A model generated the notes under the pieces. The model saw only the letters and a program-made list of their open reading frames with translations. It ran no database searches and was not told where the DNA came from. 43,073 bases of DNA. Source: an uncultured Photobacterium sp. Its GTDB lineage: Bacteria > Pseudomonadota > Gammaproteobacteria > Enterobacterales > Vibrionaceae. Made by a program: the position numbers and the translations under genes. The stretch is from NCBI RefSeq assembly GCF_947502415.1, contig NZ_CANMZV010000029.1, positions 1 to 43,073 of the forward strand, in the 5' to 3' direction. Shown here piece by piece: positions 15,674-24,687 of this stretch; position 1 is the first letter of the stretch; each line of letters starts with the position of its first letter.

Positions 15674-16291
15674 ATGTTTAAATCAATCATTCCTTTGTTT
15701 ATCGCCCTTCTTGCCATCACCGGCTGTAACGACATTTCAGCACCGCAAGAAGGAGAGAAATACACCATTGTTAACGAAACAGTAAATACCGCAGATGTAG
15801 TCGAAATATTCTCGCTTGGTTGCGGACACTGCCGTAGCATGGAAACCATGCTGCCGGAAATCAAAAAAATGGCAGGCGTCGACATCGACAAAGTTCATGT
15901 CACCTTCAACCAAAGTGCCCAAGTTGCCGCCTACATTTTCTACACAGCTGCAATCCAGACTGACGGAAAACCTGATGGTGCGCTGATGGAAGAGATGTTT
16001 GCTTACGTTCAGGATAGAAGTGACAACGTCACTGAAGAGCAGCGCAAGGCACAACTTACCAAAATATTCAAAAGCCGTGACCTGTCCAGCCCTTTTGATT
16101 TGACTGAAGAAGATCAAAAACAGGTTTACAAGAAAATGAATGAAGCTGAAAAGCTGGTTTCAAATGCGCAAATTGCCTCTGTTCCAGCTTTCTTAGTTAA
16201 AGGAAAATATCTGGTACAAACAAGTGCTCATGAAAGCATTGAAGATATGGCTGAAACCATTCGCTATCTATCTACAATGGAAAGCAAATAA
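15674..16291 (+). CDS. DsbA-like thioredoxin-fold lipoprotein
   Basis: The protein has 205 residues. The signal peptide ends in the lipobox ITGC (acylated Cys18), so it should be membrane-tethered in the periplasm. The thioredoxin fold carries the redox motif CGHC (Cys50-Cys53) after VVEIFSLG, a DsbA-type helical insertion (about 75-150), and the cis-Pro loop ASVPAFLVKG near residue 170. These are features of an oxidising thiol-disulfide enzyme. Homologous lipid-anchored DsbA proteins occur in Vibrionaceae beside soluble DsbA. No DsbB-like partner is nearby. The ribosome binding site is poor. A terminator follows immediately. Confidence 0.85.
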   Translation: MFKSIIPLFIALLAITGCNDISAPQEGEKYTIVNETVNTADVVEIFSLGCGHCRSMETMLPEIKKMAGVDIDKVHVTFNQSAQVAAYIFYTAAIQTDGKPDGALMEEMFAYVQDRSDNVTEEQRKAQLTKIFKSRDLSSPFDLTEEDQKQVYKKMNEAEKLVSNAQIASVPAFLVKGKYLVQTSAHESIEDMAETIRYLSTMESK

Positions 16292-16301
16292 CTGAGATTT
16301 C

Positions 16302-16327
16302 TAACAGCCCCTATTAGGGGGCTGTTA
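16302..16327 (+). terminator. Rho-independent terminator of the DsbA-like gene
   Basis: The arms TAACAGCCCC (16302-16311) and GGGGCTGTTA (16318-16327) lie 10 bases past the stop. The T-run after the stem is short. Confidence 0.7.
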
Positions 16328-16511
16328 TTCCTTCACCTATTATCCTTCATCAAAGCCCCATTATTTCCCTATCAGGCTCATCACTACGTAGCCAACCCAA
16401 GAACGGGTGACACCAAACTGTACAAAAACCCCACTAATTTACCGCGAGAGCATACCTGTCCAATTAATCTATGTAATCAATAGCTTAGCCAGGACATTTT
16501 GTATGATAATT

Positions 16512-16552
16512 GGTGAAACAGATCACAAACGATTACCGTAACTTATGATAAT
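16512..16552 (+). promoter_or_regulatory. CRP-like site with -10 box (class II arrangement)
   Basis: GGTGA-AACAGA-TCACA (16512-16527) differs from the CRP consensus TGTGA-N6-TCACA at one conserved position. GATAAT (16547-16552) lies so that the site centre (16519.5) would be about 41 bases before a start near 16560. That spacing is the standard class II activation geometry. No coding gene follows before the terminator at 16589. Confidence 0.45.
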
Positions 16553-16559
16553 TTACGAA

Positions 16560-16623
16560 CCATACTAACAATCTACACAATCATATTTCTCCCCATTCAC
16601 CTGTCTGAATGGGGAGTTTTTTT
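16560..16623 (+). ncRNA. Candidate short RNA ending in a strong terminator
   Basis: A strong intrinsic terminator (arms CTCCCCATTCA 16589-16599 and TGAATGGGGAG 16606-16616, then seven T) stands alone. The upstream DsbA-like gene already has its own terminator 260 bases earlier, and the next gene is on the other strand. With the CRP-like promoter upstream it would define an RNA of about 64 bases with a single-stranded A/C-rich 5' part. Existence and length are inferred. Confidence 0.4.
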
Positions 16624-16753
16624 ATCCAGAGTATGTCATTTGATTATTTCCGTAATCATTATCAGTCCAAAACTCCTGATCGCGTTCAAAATGGTGATAG
16701 ACCGACAATAAGAAAAATAGATAATGTTAAGTATGATATTTTAATTTCACATA

Positions 16754-18382
16754 TTAGATCTTGAATTGTTCAACAACTGTGTGAAGATTCTCAGAACGTT
16801 TTTTCAACTCTTCTAATTCAACTTCAGAATTTCTTGTCGCCAGATGGTTCTCATCTGCACTCATACTTAAAGATGAAACATTCCCTGACAGATGTTGTGC
16901 AGCATCCGATTGTTCTTTCATCGATTCAGAAATCTGTTCCATGCTATTTAGCAAAGAAATAATTTCTTCGGAAAATGTCACCAGTGAACTTCTGGCGCTA
17001 TTGGCATGAGATGTACTCTCATTCACTAATTCAACTGATGAATGCATATTCGTTGTGGTCTTATTGGTGTCCGTGCGAATATTGTCCAGCATAGTTTCAA
17101 TTTCGACTGTCGCAACCGATGTTCTCTCCGACAACTTCCTGACTTCATCAGCAACAACGGCAAAACCACGACCATGCTGACCGGCGCGCGCGGCTTCAAT
17201 GGCTGCATTCAATGCCAACAGGTTGGTCTGATCTGCAATACCTTTAATCACTGAAACGATTGAATTAATTTCATTCGTACTCTTATCAAGGTGCTTCAGG
17301 TCGGACGCAAGATTAATGACTCCAGTCTGCACATCTTCCATGTCACAGACGACCTGATCTACAGTCGTCACAGTTTCCTGGGTCTGGTGTTCAAAGCGTT
17401 TAACCTGAGCATTAATATCATTAGCAATCATTGAAACACTCTGAATGCTGGCCGCTAGCTCTTCAATTGCAGCGGCACTGCTTCTTACATTTTCAGCCTG
17501 ATCTACAGAACGCTGTGAAATACCATTAAAGATTGAATCCAGATTGACTGTAACTTCTTTTATTGAATGAGAGCCATCATTAATATCATGGATACGATTT
17601 CGCAAAGATGAGATAAAAACATTGAATGAACGCGTTATAATACCAATTTCATCGGTATTTGTTACCTTCAGGTTCCGGGTTAGATTCCAGTCACCATCAG
17701 CAAACTCCTTCAAAACGAGGTTGAGGTAATTAATAGGCTTCACCATTTTCACAGCAATGTAGTAAGTCATCAGAAGAGTTATGACCAGCAACGCAGCAGC
17801 AAATCCGACAACTTGAATAATCACTTGCTCTTCATGGGCTTCAATGTCACTCATCGCAACATCAACACCAATGACATAGTATTCACCATTTCCATTCCGG
17901 AAAGGGACAAAAACAGAACGCCATAAACCATATTCACCCTGGTATTCTTCAAACTGTACCTGGTGAGTTATAAATGCTCTATTCAAGCCTTTAGGTACAA
18001 CCTTATACTCTTCTAGATACCAACTTTGATAATTACCTGTTCTCAGTTCATCTTCTGCCTGGTTAATGTAAGTATAATAAACTTTTCCATTTCTCTGAAC
18101 TGTTGAATACGCCCAGTTAACATTTGCTGCTTTGACGTAAGAACTTATGCGCTGGCTGATTTGATCATAGTTAGTTGCTTTTTCTGGTAATTGATCGTGA
18201 GTTGACTCACCTATGATCATGTTTAATGCATATGCTGATGAAATTAACTTTGCATCTAGGCCTTTGATTGCAGTTTTATCTATTTCATTATAAGAATAAG
18301 TTGAATATGACGTTATGATAAATAAAGCAAAACACGAAAAACAGGCAAGAAGTTTGCCTCTTAATCCCCAATTAAAAGTCAT
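16754..18382 (-). CDS. Methyl-accepting chemotaxis protein
   Basis: The protein has 542 residues. Membrane segment 1 lies at about 8-27 and a periplasmic sensor of about 155 residues with a Cache/PAS-like end (FVPFRNGNGEYYVIGVDVAMSD) follows. Membrane segment 2 is near 188-210, then HAMP (about 212-262), then the signalling domain with the hairpin tip IADQTNLLALNAAIEAARAG-QHGRGFAVVADEVRKLSERT. It ends without a CheR-binding pentapeptide. It senses an unknown ligand and signals to CheA in the inner-membrane array. The ATG at 18382 has AAGGG nine bases upstream, and a TTG five codons earlier is less likely. Transcribed alone. Confidence 0.92.
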   Translation of the reverse strand: MTFNWGLRGKLLACFSCFALFIITSYSTYSYNEIDKTAIKGLDAKLISSAYALNMIIGESTHDQLPEKATNYDQISQRISSYVKAANVNWAYSTVQRNGKVYYTYINQAEDELRTGNYQSWYLEEYKVVPKGLNRAFITHQVQFEEYQGEYGLWRSVFVPFRNGNGEYYVIGVDVAMSDIEAHEEQVIIQVVGFAAALLVITLLMTYYIAVKMVKPINYLNLVLKEFADGDWNLTRNLKVTNTDEIGIITRSFNVFISSLRNRIHDINDGSHSIKEVTVNLDSIFNGISQRSVDQAENVRSSAAAIEELAASIQSVSMIANDINAQVKRFEHQTQETVTTVDQVVCDMEDVQTGVINLASDLKHLDKSTNEINSIVSVIKGIADQTNLLALNAAIEAARAGQHGRGFAVVADEVRKLSERTSVATVEIETMLDNIRTDTNKTTTNMHSSVELVNESTSHANSARSSLVTFSEEIISLLNSMEQISESMKEQSDAAQHLSGNVSSLSMSADENHLATRNSEVELEELKKRSENLHTVVEQFKI

Positions 18383-19168
18383 GATAATACCCTTCAAGTT
18401 AAATCAATAATGATTTAACGATTCAACACAGATACCTAGCTTTACTGAATCAAACTAAAAATAGTAAATATAATAATTTTATTATTTGCTTTGATGTGAA
18501 TGTTATAGCCATAAAAAAGTTAAAACGGCATTCGTAATACAATTCACAAGGCAAAGGCGAGATTACTGACTTTAATCATTAATATCAATAACCCTTTATT
18601 GAGTTATGTATCAATACATTGCAGAATATGACATCGTGACAGAATTTCACCCCTCAGCCATGAGCGCGCATAATATACTGATATTTAAAAGGTATTCCTT
18701 TCATGCGCCCATCGGACCTGAATAAAAAATCAGTCGGGAATGAATATAAATTCAACTGGTACGATCAGTGTTATTTATTCATTATCCCTTTAAGTCCCTC
18801 TCTCCCTTTAGTGTAAGCTACTGAATTGCGTCATATTTATGACTATCCAGCAGTTTTATTGACGCTCAATTGACACATCTCGCTTAAGCTTTAACAGACG
18901 AGTAGTGTTGTTTTTCTCCATGCGCCACTATTTTACTGATCATTTAATTAAATTGAGACTATTGATCTCATTGTACTACATTTATATTCGATATTACGTC
19001 AGATACTACATTTATTAAGAATAAAAATTATTTTTTGAAGACAAAACAAAAAATTAGTAATTAAAAGGTAACTATAAAATAATTTAGCCGACATAAAAAA
19101 ATTGAATAAGAGCTTAGAACTGGCAAGAGTATTAATTAGTTTACAGAGGAGGACACTGAAGTGATCGA
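18383..19168. other. Long AT-rich intergenic region
   Basis: Nearly 790 bases between the MCP gene and a tRNA remnant, both on the minus strand. I find only a 39-codon plus-strand frame (18606-18725) without a convincing ribosome binding site. No repeat or RNA structure stands out. Confidence 0.4.
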
Positions 19169-19234
19169 TGGAAGCGCGCCACGGAATCGAACGGAGGTCC
19201 ACAGATTTGCAATCTGGCTCAAGTCAACTCGCTT
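19169..19234 (-). pseudogene. Degenerate tRNA-Cys (GCA) remnant
   Basis: Read on the minus strand, the 3' half is clearly tRNA-Cys-like: anticodon loop TTGCAAA (anticodon GCA) with stem CAGA/TCTG, GGACC variable region, T-loop TTCGATT, and a 3' end GGCGCGCTTCCA including encoded CCA. However, the T stem has mismatches, the D arm is shortened and the 5' acceptor strand (AAGCGAG) does not pair properly with the 3' strand. About 66 bases instead of 74. It looks like a decayed duplicate rather than a working tRNA. Confidence 0.65.
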
Positions 19235-19247
19235 TCAAGACTTAAAA

Positions 19248-19295
19248 GAACAATATATAGTGGTTTGATCACCAACAAACCACAACATACCACGC
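19248..19295 (+). promoter_or_regulatory. NrdR box upstream of nrdJ, with overlapping hairpin
   Basis: The core CAATATATAGTG (19251-19262) matches the NrdR consensus acaCwAtATaTwGtgt at all core positions. A much weaker half-match (CCACAACATA, 19280-19289) is centred 32 bases downstream, the three-turn spacing usual for paired NrdR boxes. Perfect arms GTGGTTTG (19260-19267) and CAAACCAC (19276-19283) lie between them. NrdR is the ATP/dATP-sensing repressor of ribonucleotide reductase genes, so this fits the gene downstream. Confidence 0.65.
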
Positions 19296-19391
19296 CACAC
19301 GCTCAATGATGTGCTATTAACATAAGTTAGGAAAGTAAATCCCGAACTATCCCATGTGTTGTATAAAAGACAAACATAAGGTGCACTCATA

Positions 19392-21542
19392 ATGGCGAAG
19401 ACTCCCGCAGCGCCTGAAGAATTTCAAGCAATCAATATCGCTTACCAGCCCACTTCGATGGAAATCTGGAACAGCAAATATCGCCTCAAGTCAAAGCATG
19501 GAGAAGCTATTGATGAAACGCTAGACGATACCTTCAAACGCATTGCCTGCGCACTTGCCGATTTAGAAGAAAATAAAGTCAGAGATCACTGGTACAACGA
19601 ATTCCTATGGGCACTCCGTAACGGTGCGATCCCAGCAGGCCGTATTACCTCCAATGCAGGCGCCTTCGAACACAAACCTGCAACCTCAACCATAAACTGT
19701 ACTGTATCTGGCACCATCCAGGACTCGATGGATGACATCCTTGGCAAGGTCCATGAAGCAGGCCTCACGCTGAAAGCTGGCTGTGGTATCGGCTATGACT
19801 TTACTACCCTGCGTCCCCGAGGCGCATTCGTCTCCGGTGCCGGAGCTTACACTTCCGGCCCGCTTTCGTTCATGGATATCTACGATAAAATGTGCTTTAC
19901 CATCTCCTCTGCTGGCGGACGCCGCGGAGCGCAAATGGGCACCATGGATATCCGCCATCCGGATATTATCGAATTTATCCGCGCCAAACGCGAAGACGGC
20001 CGCCTTCGCCAATTCAATCTCTCTTTGCTAATCACAGAAAACTTTATCGAAGCCGTCAAACATAATCATCAATGGCAGCTGATTTTCCCTGTAACCGCCA
20101 AAGAAGTCCGTCAGGACAAACTGGATCTGAACAATGATGAATCGATCGTCTGGACAGACTGGCCTACCAAAGAAGAGCTAGTCGAAGACAGCGAAGGCCG
20201 TGTTGCATGTAAAGTCTACCGCACCCTGCCTGCCCGCAACCTTTGGAACGTCATTATGACGTCAACCTATGACTATGCCGAGCCGGGCTTTATCCTGATC
20301 GACAAAGTCAACCAGATGAACAATAACTGGTTCTGCGAAGAAATCCGTGCAACCAACCCATGTGGCGAACAGCCATTACCCCCCTATGGCGCATGCTTAC
20401 TCGGCTCGATCAATCTGACGAAATTTGTCCGCGAACCCTTTACTGACAAGGCTTATTTTGATTGGGATGCCTATCGTCACGTCGTTGCCATTTTCACCCG
20501 CATGTTGGACAACGTTGTTGAAATCAACAAGCTACCATTAGAAAAACAGCGCCATGAGATCATGTATAAGCGTCGCCATGGGATGGGTATCCTTGGACTT
20601 GGTTCAACAACCACCATGCTCAAACACAAATATGGCAGCGCTACTTCTGTGGCATTTACCGAACAAATCGCCCAAGAGATGGCACTGACAGGCTGGAAAG
20701 AAGCGCTTAGCCTCGCCAAGGAAAAAGGCGTTGCGCCTGTGATGGAAGAAGAATTCGAAATCACCGCCAAAATGATGCGTCTGCGTCCGGAAATGGCCAA
20801 AGACGGAATCAAGGTAGGCGATAAAATCAAAGGGAAAGTCCTGCACGCCAAATATAGCCGATACATGCAGCAGGTTGCCGAAGTAGAACCGGCACTGGTC
20901 GAAGAACTGGCTAAACACGGCGCGCGATTTACCCATCACAGCTCAATTGCCCCAACAGGAACGATTTCGCTCTCTCTGGCCAATAACGCCAGTAACGGCA
21001 TCGAGCCAAGCTTTGCCCACCACTACAGCCGCAATGTGATTGTGCCAGGGAAGAAAACCAAGGAAAGTGTCGATGTCTATAGCTTTGAACTCCTCGCTTA
21101 CCGAGAGCTAATTAACGACAAGGCAATGCCTTACAGCAACGATGAAGCCTCGAAGCTACCGGAATATTTCATCACTGCCGATGATATTACCCCGAGTCAG
21201 CACGTTGAAGTACAAGCAGCAGCACAGCGCTGGGTCGACTCTTCAATATCAAAAACCGCCAATGTGCCGACCGACTTTCCGTACGAAGACTTTAAAGATA
21301 TCTATATGGATGCCTACGACAAAGGGCTCAAGGGCTGCACAACGTTCCGCTTCAATCCGGAAGTCTTCCAGGGCGTATTAGTAAAAGAAAAGGATCTTGA
21401 AAACACGACCTATGTATTCACCCTAGAAGACGGCACCACCTTTGAAGCCAAAGGTAATGAAGAAATTGAATACGACGGCGAAACCCATACCGCAGCAAAT
21501 CTTTACGATGCGCTAAAAGAAGGTTACTACGGCAAATTTTAA
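19392..21542 (+). CDS. nrdJ: Adenosylcobalamin-dependent (class II) ribonucleotide reductase, large part
   Basis: The protein has 716 residues. It reduces ribonucleotides to deoxyribonucleotides in the cytoplasm using a cobalamin-derived thiyl radical, so needs no oxygen. The catalytic residues are visible: Cys103 in STINCTVSG, Asn322-Cys324-Glu326 in the finger loop NPCGEQ, and Cys335 in ACLLGSINL as the second redox Cys. A glycine-rich KAGCGIGYDF follows Cys103, and APTGTISL forms a substrate loop. No N-terminal ATP-cone is present. It corresponds to NrdJa of Pseudomonas aeruginosa, where the enzyme is split into two genes. The partner starts 17 bases downstream. AAGGTG precedes the ATG. 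An NrdR box lies 130 bases upstream. Confidence 0.92.
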   Translation: MAKTPAAPEEFQAINIAYQPTSMEIWNSKYRLKSKHGEAIDETLDDTFKRIACALADLEENKVRDHWYNEFLWALRNGAIPAGRITSNAGAFEHKPATSTINCTVSGTIQDSMDDILGKVHEAGLTLKAGCGIGYDFTTLRPRGAFVSGAGAYTSGPLSFMDIYDKMCFTISSAGGRRGAQMGTMDIRHPDIIEFIRAKREDGRLRQFNLSLLITENFIEAVKHNHQWQLIFPVTAKEVRQDKLDLNNDESIVWTDWPTKEELVEDSEGRVACKVYRTLPARNLWNVIMTSTYDYAEPGFILIDKVNQMNNNWFCEEIRATNPCGEQPLPPYGACLLGSINLTKFVREPFTDKAYFDWDAYRHVVAIFTRMLDNVVEINKLPLEKQRHEIMYKRRHGMGILGLGSTTTMLKHKYGSATSVAFTEQIAQEMALTGWKEALSLAKEKGVAPVMEEEFEITAKMMRLRPEMAKDGIKVGDKIKGKVLHAKYSRYMQQVAEVEPALVEELAKHGARFTHHSSIAPTGTISLSLANNASNGIEPSFAHHYSRNVIVPGKKTKESVDVYSFELLAYRELINDKAMPYSNDEASKLPEYFITADDITPSQHVEVQAAAQRWVDSSISKTANVPTDFPYEDFKDIYMDAYDKGLKGCTTFRFNPEVFQGVLVKEKDLENTTYVFTLEDGTTFEAKGNEEIEYDGETHTAANLYDALKEGYYGKF

Positions 21543-21559
21543 AGTAAGCAGGTCTTATC

Positions 21560-22249
21560 ATGGTCAAAAAAATTGACAGCAAAATTATTGGATTCAAAGT
21601 CAAAAGCCAGGAGCAGGAGGCTCAACCAGCAGCACAAGCTAAGCCAGACGTTGAGCTTGAGCAGATGCATGAAGATATGAATCGCCCGGAGAAACTACTG
21701 GGAACAACCTACAAGTTAAAAACACCGGAACATATTTCTGAACACTCGCTGTTTATCACCATCAATGACGTGGTGCTAAATGAAGGTACTGAGTATGAAG
21801 ACCGTCGACCGTTTGAAGTATTTATCAACTCAAAAAGTCTTGAACACTTCCAATGGATTGTGGCCCTGACCCGCATCATGTCAGCAGTGTTTCGCAAAGG
21901 GGGAGATTGCACCTTCCTAGTCGAAGAACTTCGCTCTGTCTTCGATCCCCGTGGCGGTTATTGGAACAAAGGCAAATACGTCCCTTCCCTGATAGCTGAA
22001 ATCGGTAATGTCATCGAACAGCACCTAATCGAAATCGGCATGTTAACCAAACCAGAGGTTAACGAACACCAGCAAGCTTTTATCAACGCAAAAAAAGCAG
22101 AGCTTGCAACCAATTCCAAACAACAAGAAGAGGATTATGGTAATTTCCCGCCAACCGCGACCCTCTGTTTCAAATGCCATGCCAAAGCCGTTATCGTCAA
22201 AGATGGTTGCCAGACCTGCCTGAATTGCGGTGATTCTAAGTGCGGATAA
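21560..22249 (+). CDS. nrdJb: Class II ribonucleotide reductase C-terminal subunit (NrdJb, TSCPD domain)
   Basis: The protein has 229 residues and is the separated C-terminal part of the cobalamin-dependent reductase. Residues about 50-170 form a TSCPD domain (RPFEVFINSKSLEHFQWI and LVEELRSVFDPRGG). The last 30 residues contain CFKC and CQTCLNCGDSKCG, a zinc-ribbon/redox-active Cys tail that should re-reduce the active-site disulfide after each turnover and be recharged by thioredoxin. It is encoded 17 bases after nrdJ in the same operon, as in P. aeruginosa nrdJab. Whether the two proteins form a stable complex is inferred from family knowledge. Confidence 0.88.
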   Translation: MVKKIDSKIIGFKVKSQEQEAQPAAQAKPDVELEQMHEDMNRPEKLLGTTYKLKTPEHISEHSLFITINDVVLNEGTEYEDRRPFEVFINSKSLEHFQWIVALTRIMSAVFRKGGDCTFLVEELRSVFDPRGGYWNKGKYVPSLIAEIGNVIEQHLIEIGMLTKPEVNEHQQAFINAKKAELATNSKQQEEDYGNFPPTATLCFKCHAKAVIVKDGCQTCLNCGDSKCG

Positions 22250-22295
22250 GCTTTACTCTCCAGGCATGTATTCCATCGTTTACGCTCTCCTTCCA

Positions 22296-22315
22296 AAGCT
22301 GCCTTCGGGCAGCTT
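22296..22315 (+). terminator. UUCG-loop hairpin after nrdJb
   Basis: AAGCTGCC (22296-22303) and GGCAGCTT (22308-22315) form a perfect stem closed by TTCG, about 45 bases past the stop. There is no T-run, so it may be a termination or an RNA-end-stabilising structure. Confidence 0.5.
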
Positions 22316-22448
22316 AACCGTCGCGAGCCGATTCATCACATAATCTTCACCCATAATTTACATGTGGTTATCTATCAAAAAGTTTATTCCAGCATATAGC
22401 ACATTTTTCCAAACACCCCCTTAACTCCTTGTTTCTTTTTAGGTATTA

Positions 22449-22592
22449 ATGGTTACTAAGTTAAGGCAACATCCCGACAGGGCATACTACATCGATAACT
22501 CAGATGGTCATTTTGTGAATTTATTTGGTTTCTCAATGTGGTATGAATTATTGATAAAAGAGATATCACCAGCAGTAGACAAAACTCCCTAA
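22449..22592 (+). CDS. Possible small protein of 47 residues
   Basis: A 47-codon frame starts at ATG 22449 with TAGG five bases upstream. The peptide (beginning MVTKLRQHPDRAYYIDNSD, with an aromatic patch FVNLFGFSMWYELLI) has protein-like composition and is not hydrophobic throughout. It lies in a 536-base gap between nrdJb and the YidE gene. I do not recognise it. It could be a true small gene, a gene fragment or chance. Confidence 0.35.
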   Translation: MVTKLRQHPDRAYYIDNSDGHFVNLFGFSMWYELLIKEISPAVDKTP

Positions 22593-22785
22593 CCACTCCT
22601 TTCGTTACCTGAAACGAAATCAGTTCTTACTGAGTTCTTTCGCCTACCCCTGGCGCCACAATACCGTCCCGGCGGTTTGTTGCCACTAAACCGATGCTGA
22701 TAATGACGCTTATCTCAAGTGTGCCTTCCCTGTGTTGTAACTGACATCGGTTAAAAAAGATTTTTCATTAATCAGGAGACTCACC

Positions 22786-24444
22786 ATGAGTGACATTGCA
22801 CTCTCTATCAGCATATTGGCGCTGGTAGCGGTGCTTGGACTTTGGATCGGGAACTGGCGCGTCTATGGCGTGGGCCTGGGGATCGGCGGGGTGCTGTTCG
22901 GCGGCATTTTCGTTGGCCACTTTACCCACGACTGGGGGCTGGCTCTCGATGCAGAAACCTTGCACTTCATCCAGGAGTTCGGGCTCATACTCTTTGTCTA
23001 CACCATAGGTATACAGGTAGGTCCCGGTTTTTTTGCCTCACTTAGAAGCTCCGGGCTAAAGCTCAATGGTTTTGCTGCCCTAATCGTGCTAATCGGCTGC
23101 ATCGTAACCATTATTCTGCATCAACTGTTTGATGTACCATTGCCTGTTATTCTCGGCGTTTTCTCCGGGGCGGTTACCAACACCCCATCCCTCGGTGCCG
23201 GTCAGCAGATTCTGTCTGAACTGGGTGCCCAAGAAGGAATGCTGGATTTAACCGGTATGGGTTATGCCGTAGCCTATCCTTTCGGCATCTGCGGTATCTT
23301 GCTAACCATGTGGATCCTGCGTCTGGCTTTCCGTGTCGATGTTGATGCTGAGGCGGAAGAGTTCGAACGTAACCACGGCCATAAAAAAGAAAGCCTGCAT
23401 ACCATTAATGTGGCTGTCAAAAACCCCAACCTGAACGGCTTGCTACTTAAAGATGTTCCAGCTCTGACTGAGGGTGACATTGTCTGCTCTCGACTGAAGC
23501 GTGATACGCACTTATATGTACCTAAACCAGACACACTTATTGAAACCAATGACCTTCTGCACCTGGTCGGTGATAAACGTGCGCTTGAAAGGGCTCGTTT
23601 GGTTATAGGAGAAGAAGTAGATGCTTCACTTTCTACCCGCGGAACCGAACTTCGGGTTCAGCGCTTAGTTGTAACTAACGAAATTGTACTGGGTAAGAAA
23701 ATCCGCGATCTGGACTTAAAAGAAAAGTATGACGTTGTGGTTTCGCGGCTCAACCGTGCAGGTGTCGAACTGGTGCCTACCAGCCAGTCCACACTACAGT
23801 TTGGTGACATCCTTAATCTAGTCGGCCGCCAGGAAGCAATCGAAGCGGTTAGCGGTATTGTCGGCAATGCTCACCAAAAACTGCAACAAGTACAAATGTT
23901 ACCTGTATTCGTTGGTATCGGACTTGGGGTCTTGCTGGGTTCAATTCCTTTCTATCTGCCTGGTTTCCCTGCAGCTATCAAGCTGGGTCTTGCTGGCGGG
24001 CCGCTGATTGTAGCCTTAATCCTGGCTCGTATCGGCAGCATAGGTAAGATGTACTGGTTCATGCCACCGAGCGCCAACCTTGCTCTGAGGGAAATAGGTA
24101 TTGTCCTGTTCCTTGCCGTAGTAGGCCTGAAATCCGGCGGTGGTTTTATTGATACCCTGCTTAACGGTGACGGTCTGAGCTGGATGGGGTATGGCGCCCT
24201 CATTACTTCAATTCCACTCATCAGCGTCGGTATTATTGCCCGCCTGTTCGGCCAGCTGAACTACCTGACTATTTGCGGCATGTTAGCCGGCTCGATGACC
24301 GATCCACCAGCACTGGCATTTGCTAACAGCCTTCATTCAACAAGTGGTGCGGCGGCCTTGTCTTACGCCACTGTCTACCCTCTCGTAATGTGTTTGAGGA
24401 TCTTATCTCCTCAGCTACTTGCCATCCTCCTCTGGGCTATGTAG
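22786..24444 (+). CDS. yidE: YidE-type putative transporter (aspartate:alanine exchanger family)
   Basis: The protein has 552 residues, the usual YidE length. Five membrane segments (about 4-190) are followed by a cytoplasmic part with two TrkA-C/RCK_C-type domains (about 205-290 and 295-380; NDLLHLVGDKRALERAR and GDILNLVGRQEAIEAV), then five or six further membrane segments. The repeated signatures GAVTNTPSLGAGQQ and GSMTDPPALAFAN are typical of the AAE family. The substrate of YidE is not established. An ATG with CAGGAG upstream starts MSDIALSISIL. A strong terminator follows, so it is transcribed alone. Confidence 0.9.
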   Translation: MSDIALSISILALVAVLGLWIGNWRVYGVGLGIGGVLFGGIFVGHFTHDWGLALDAETLHFIQEFGLILFVYTIGIQVGPGFFASLRSSGLKLNGFAALIVLIGCIVTIILHQLFDVPLPVILGVFSGAVTNTPSLGAGQQILSELGAQEGMLDLTGMGYAVAYPFGICGILLTMWILRLAFRVDVDAEAEEFERNHGHKKESLHTINVAVKNPNLNGLLLKDVPALTEGDIVCSRLKRDTHLYVPKPDTLIETNDLLHLVGDKRALERARLVIGEEVDASLSTRGTELRVQRLVVTNEIVLGKKIRDLDLKEKYDVVVSRLNRAGVELVPTSQSTLQFGDILNLVGRQEAIEAVSGIVGNAHQKLQQVQMLPVFVGIGLGVLLGSIPFYLPGFPAAIKLGLAGGPLIVALILARIGSIGKMYWFMPPSANLALREIGIVLFLAVVGLKSGGGFIDTLLNGDGLSWMGYGALITSIPLISVGIIARLFGQLNYLTICGMLAGSMTDPPALAFANSLHSTSGAAALSYATVYPLVMCLRILSPQLLAILLWAM

Positions 24445-24450
24445 CGCTCT

Positions 24451-24495
24451 AGCAAGTCACCCTGCCAGATGATGGGCGGGTGACTTGCTTTTTTG
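24451..24495 (+). terminator. Strong rho-independent terminator after yidE
   Basis: The arms AGCAAGTCACCC (24451-24462) and GGGTGACTTGCT (24478-24489) are perfect and are followed by a T-run. It begins 6 bases past the stop codon. Confidence 0.92.
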
Positions 24496-24687
24496 TATTC
24501 TTATCCTGACGCCTTATTACTTTTCAGCACAATAAATGTGAGCCACATACAATTTTTTTACCTTTACTGCCCAATTGTCATAACACTCAATAAAGGAATT
24601 ATTCCTTGTGCCGATAAAATCTACATCTAATAAGCGGCATTGAAGCTGCAAAATTATTTTTTTGATTGTAGAAGAGTCCGAGTTGTC

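Noticed and set aside
16408..16430. Another MITE terminus (ACACCAAACTGTACAA)
   Set aside because: Only a partial match, without the following AATA and without a partner arm.
18606..18725. 39-codon ORF in the long intergenic region
   Set aside because: No convincing ribosome binding site and no recognisable features.
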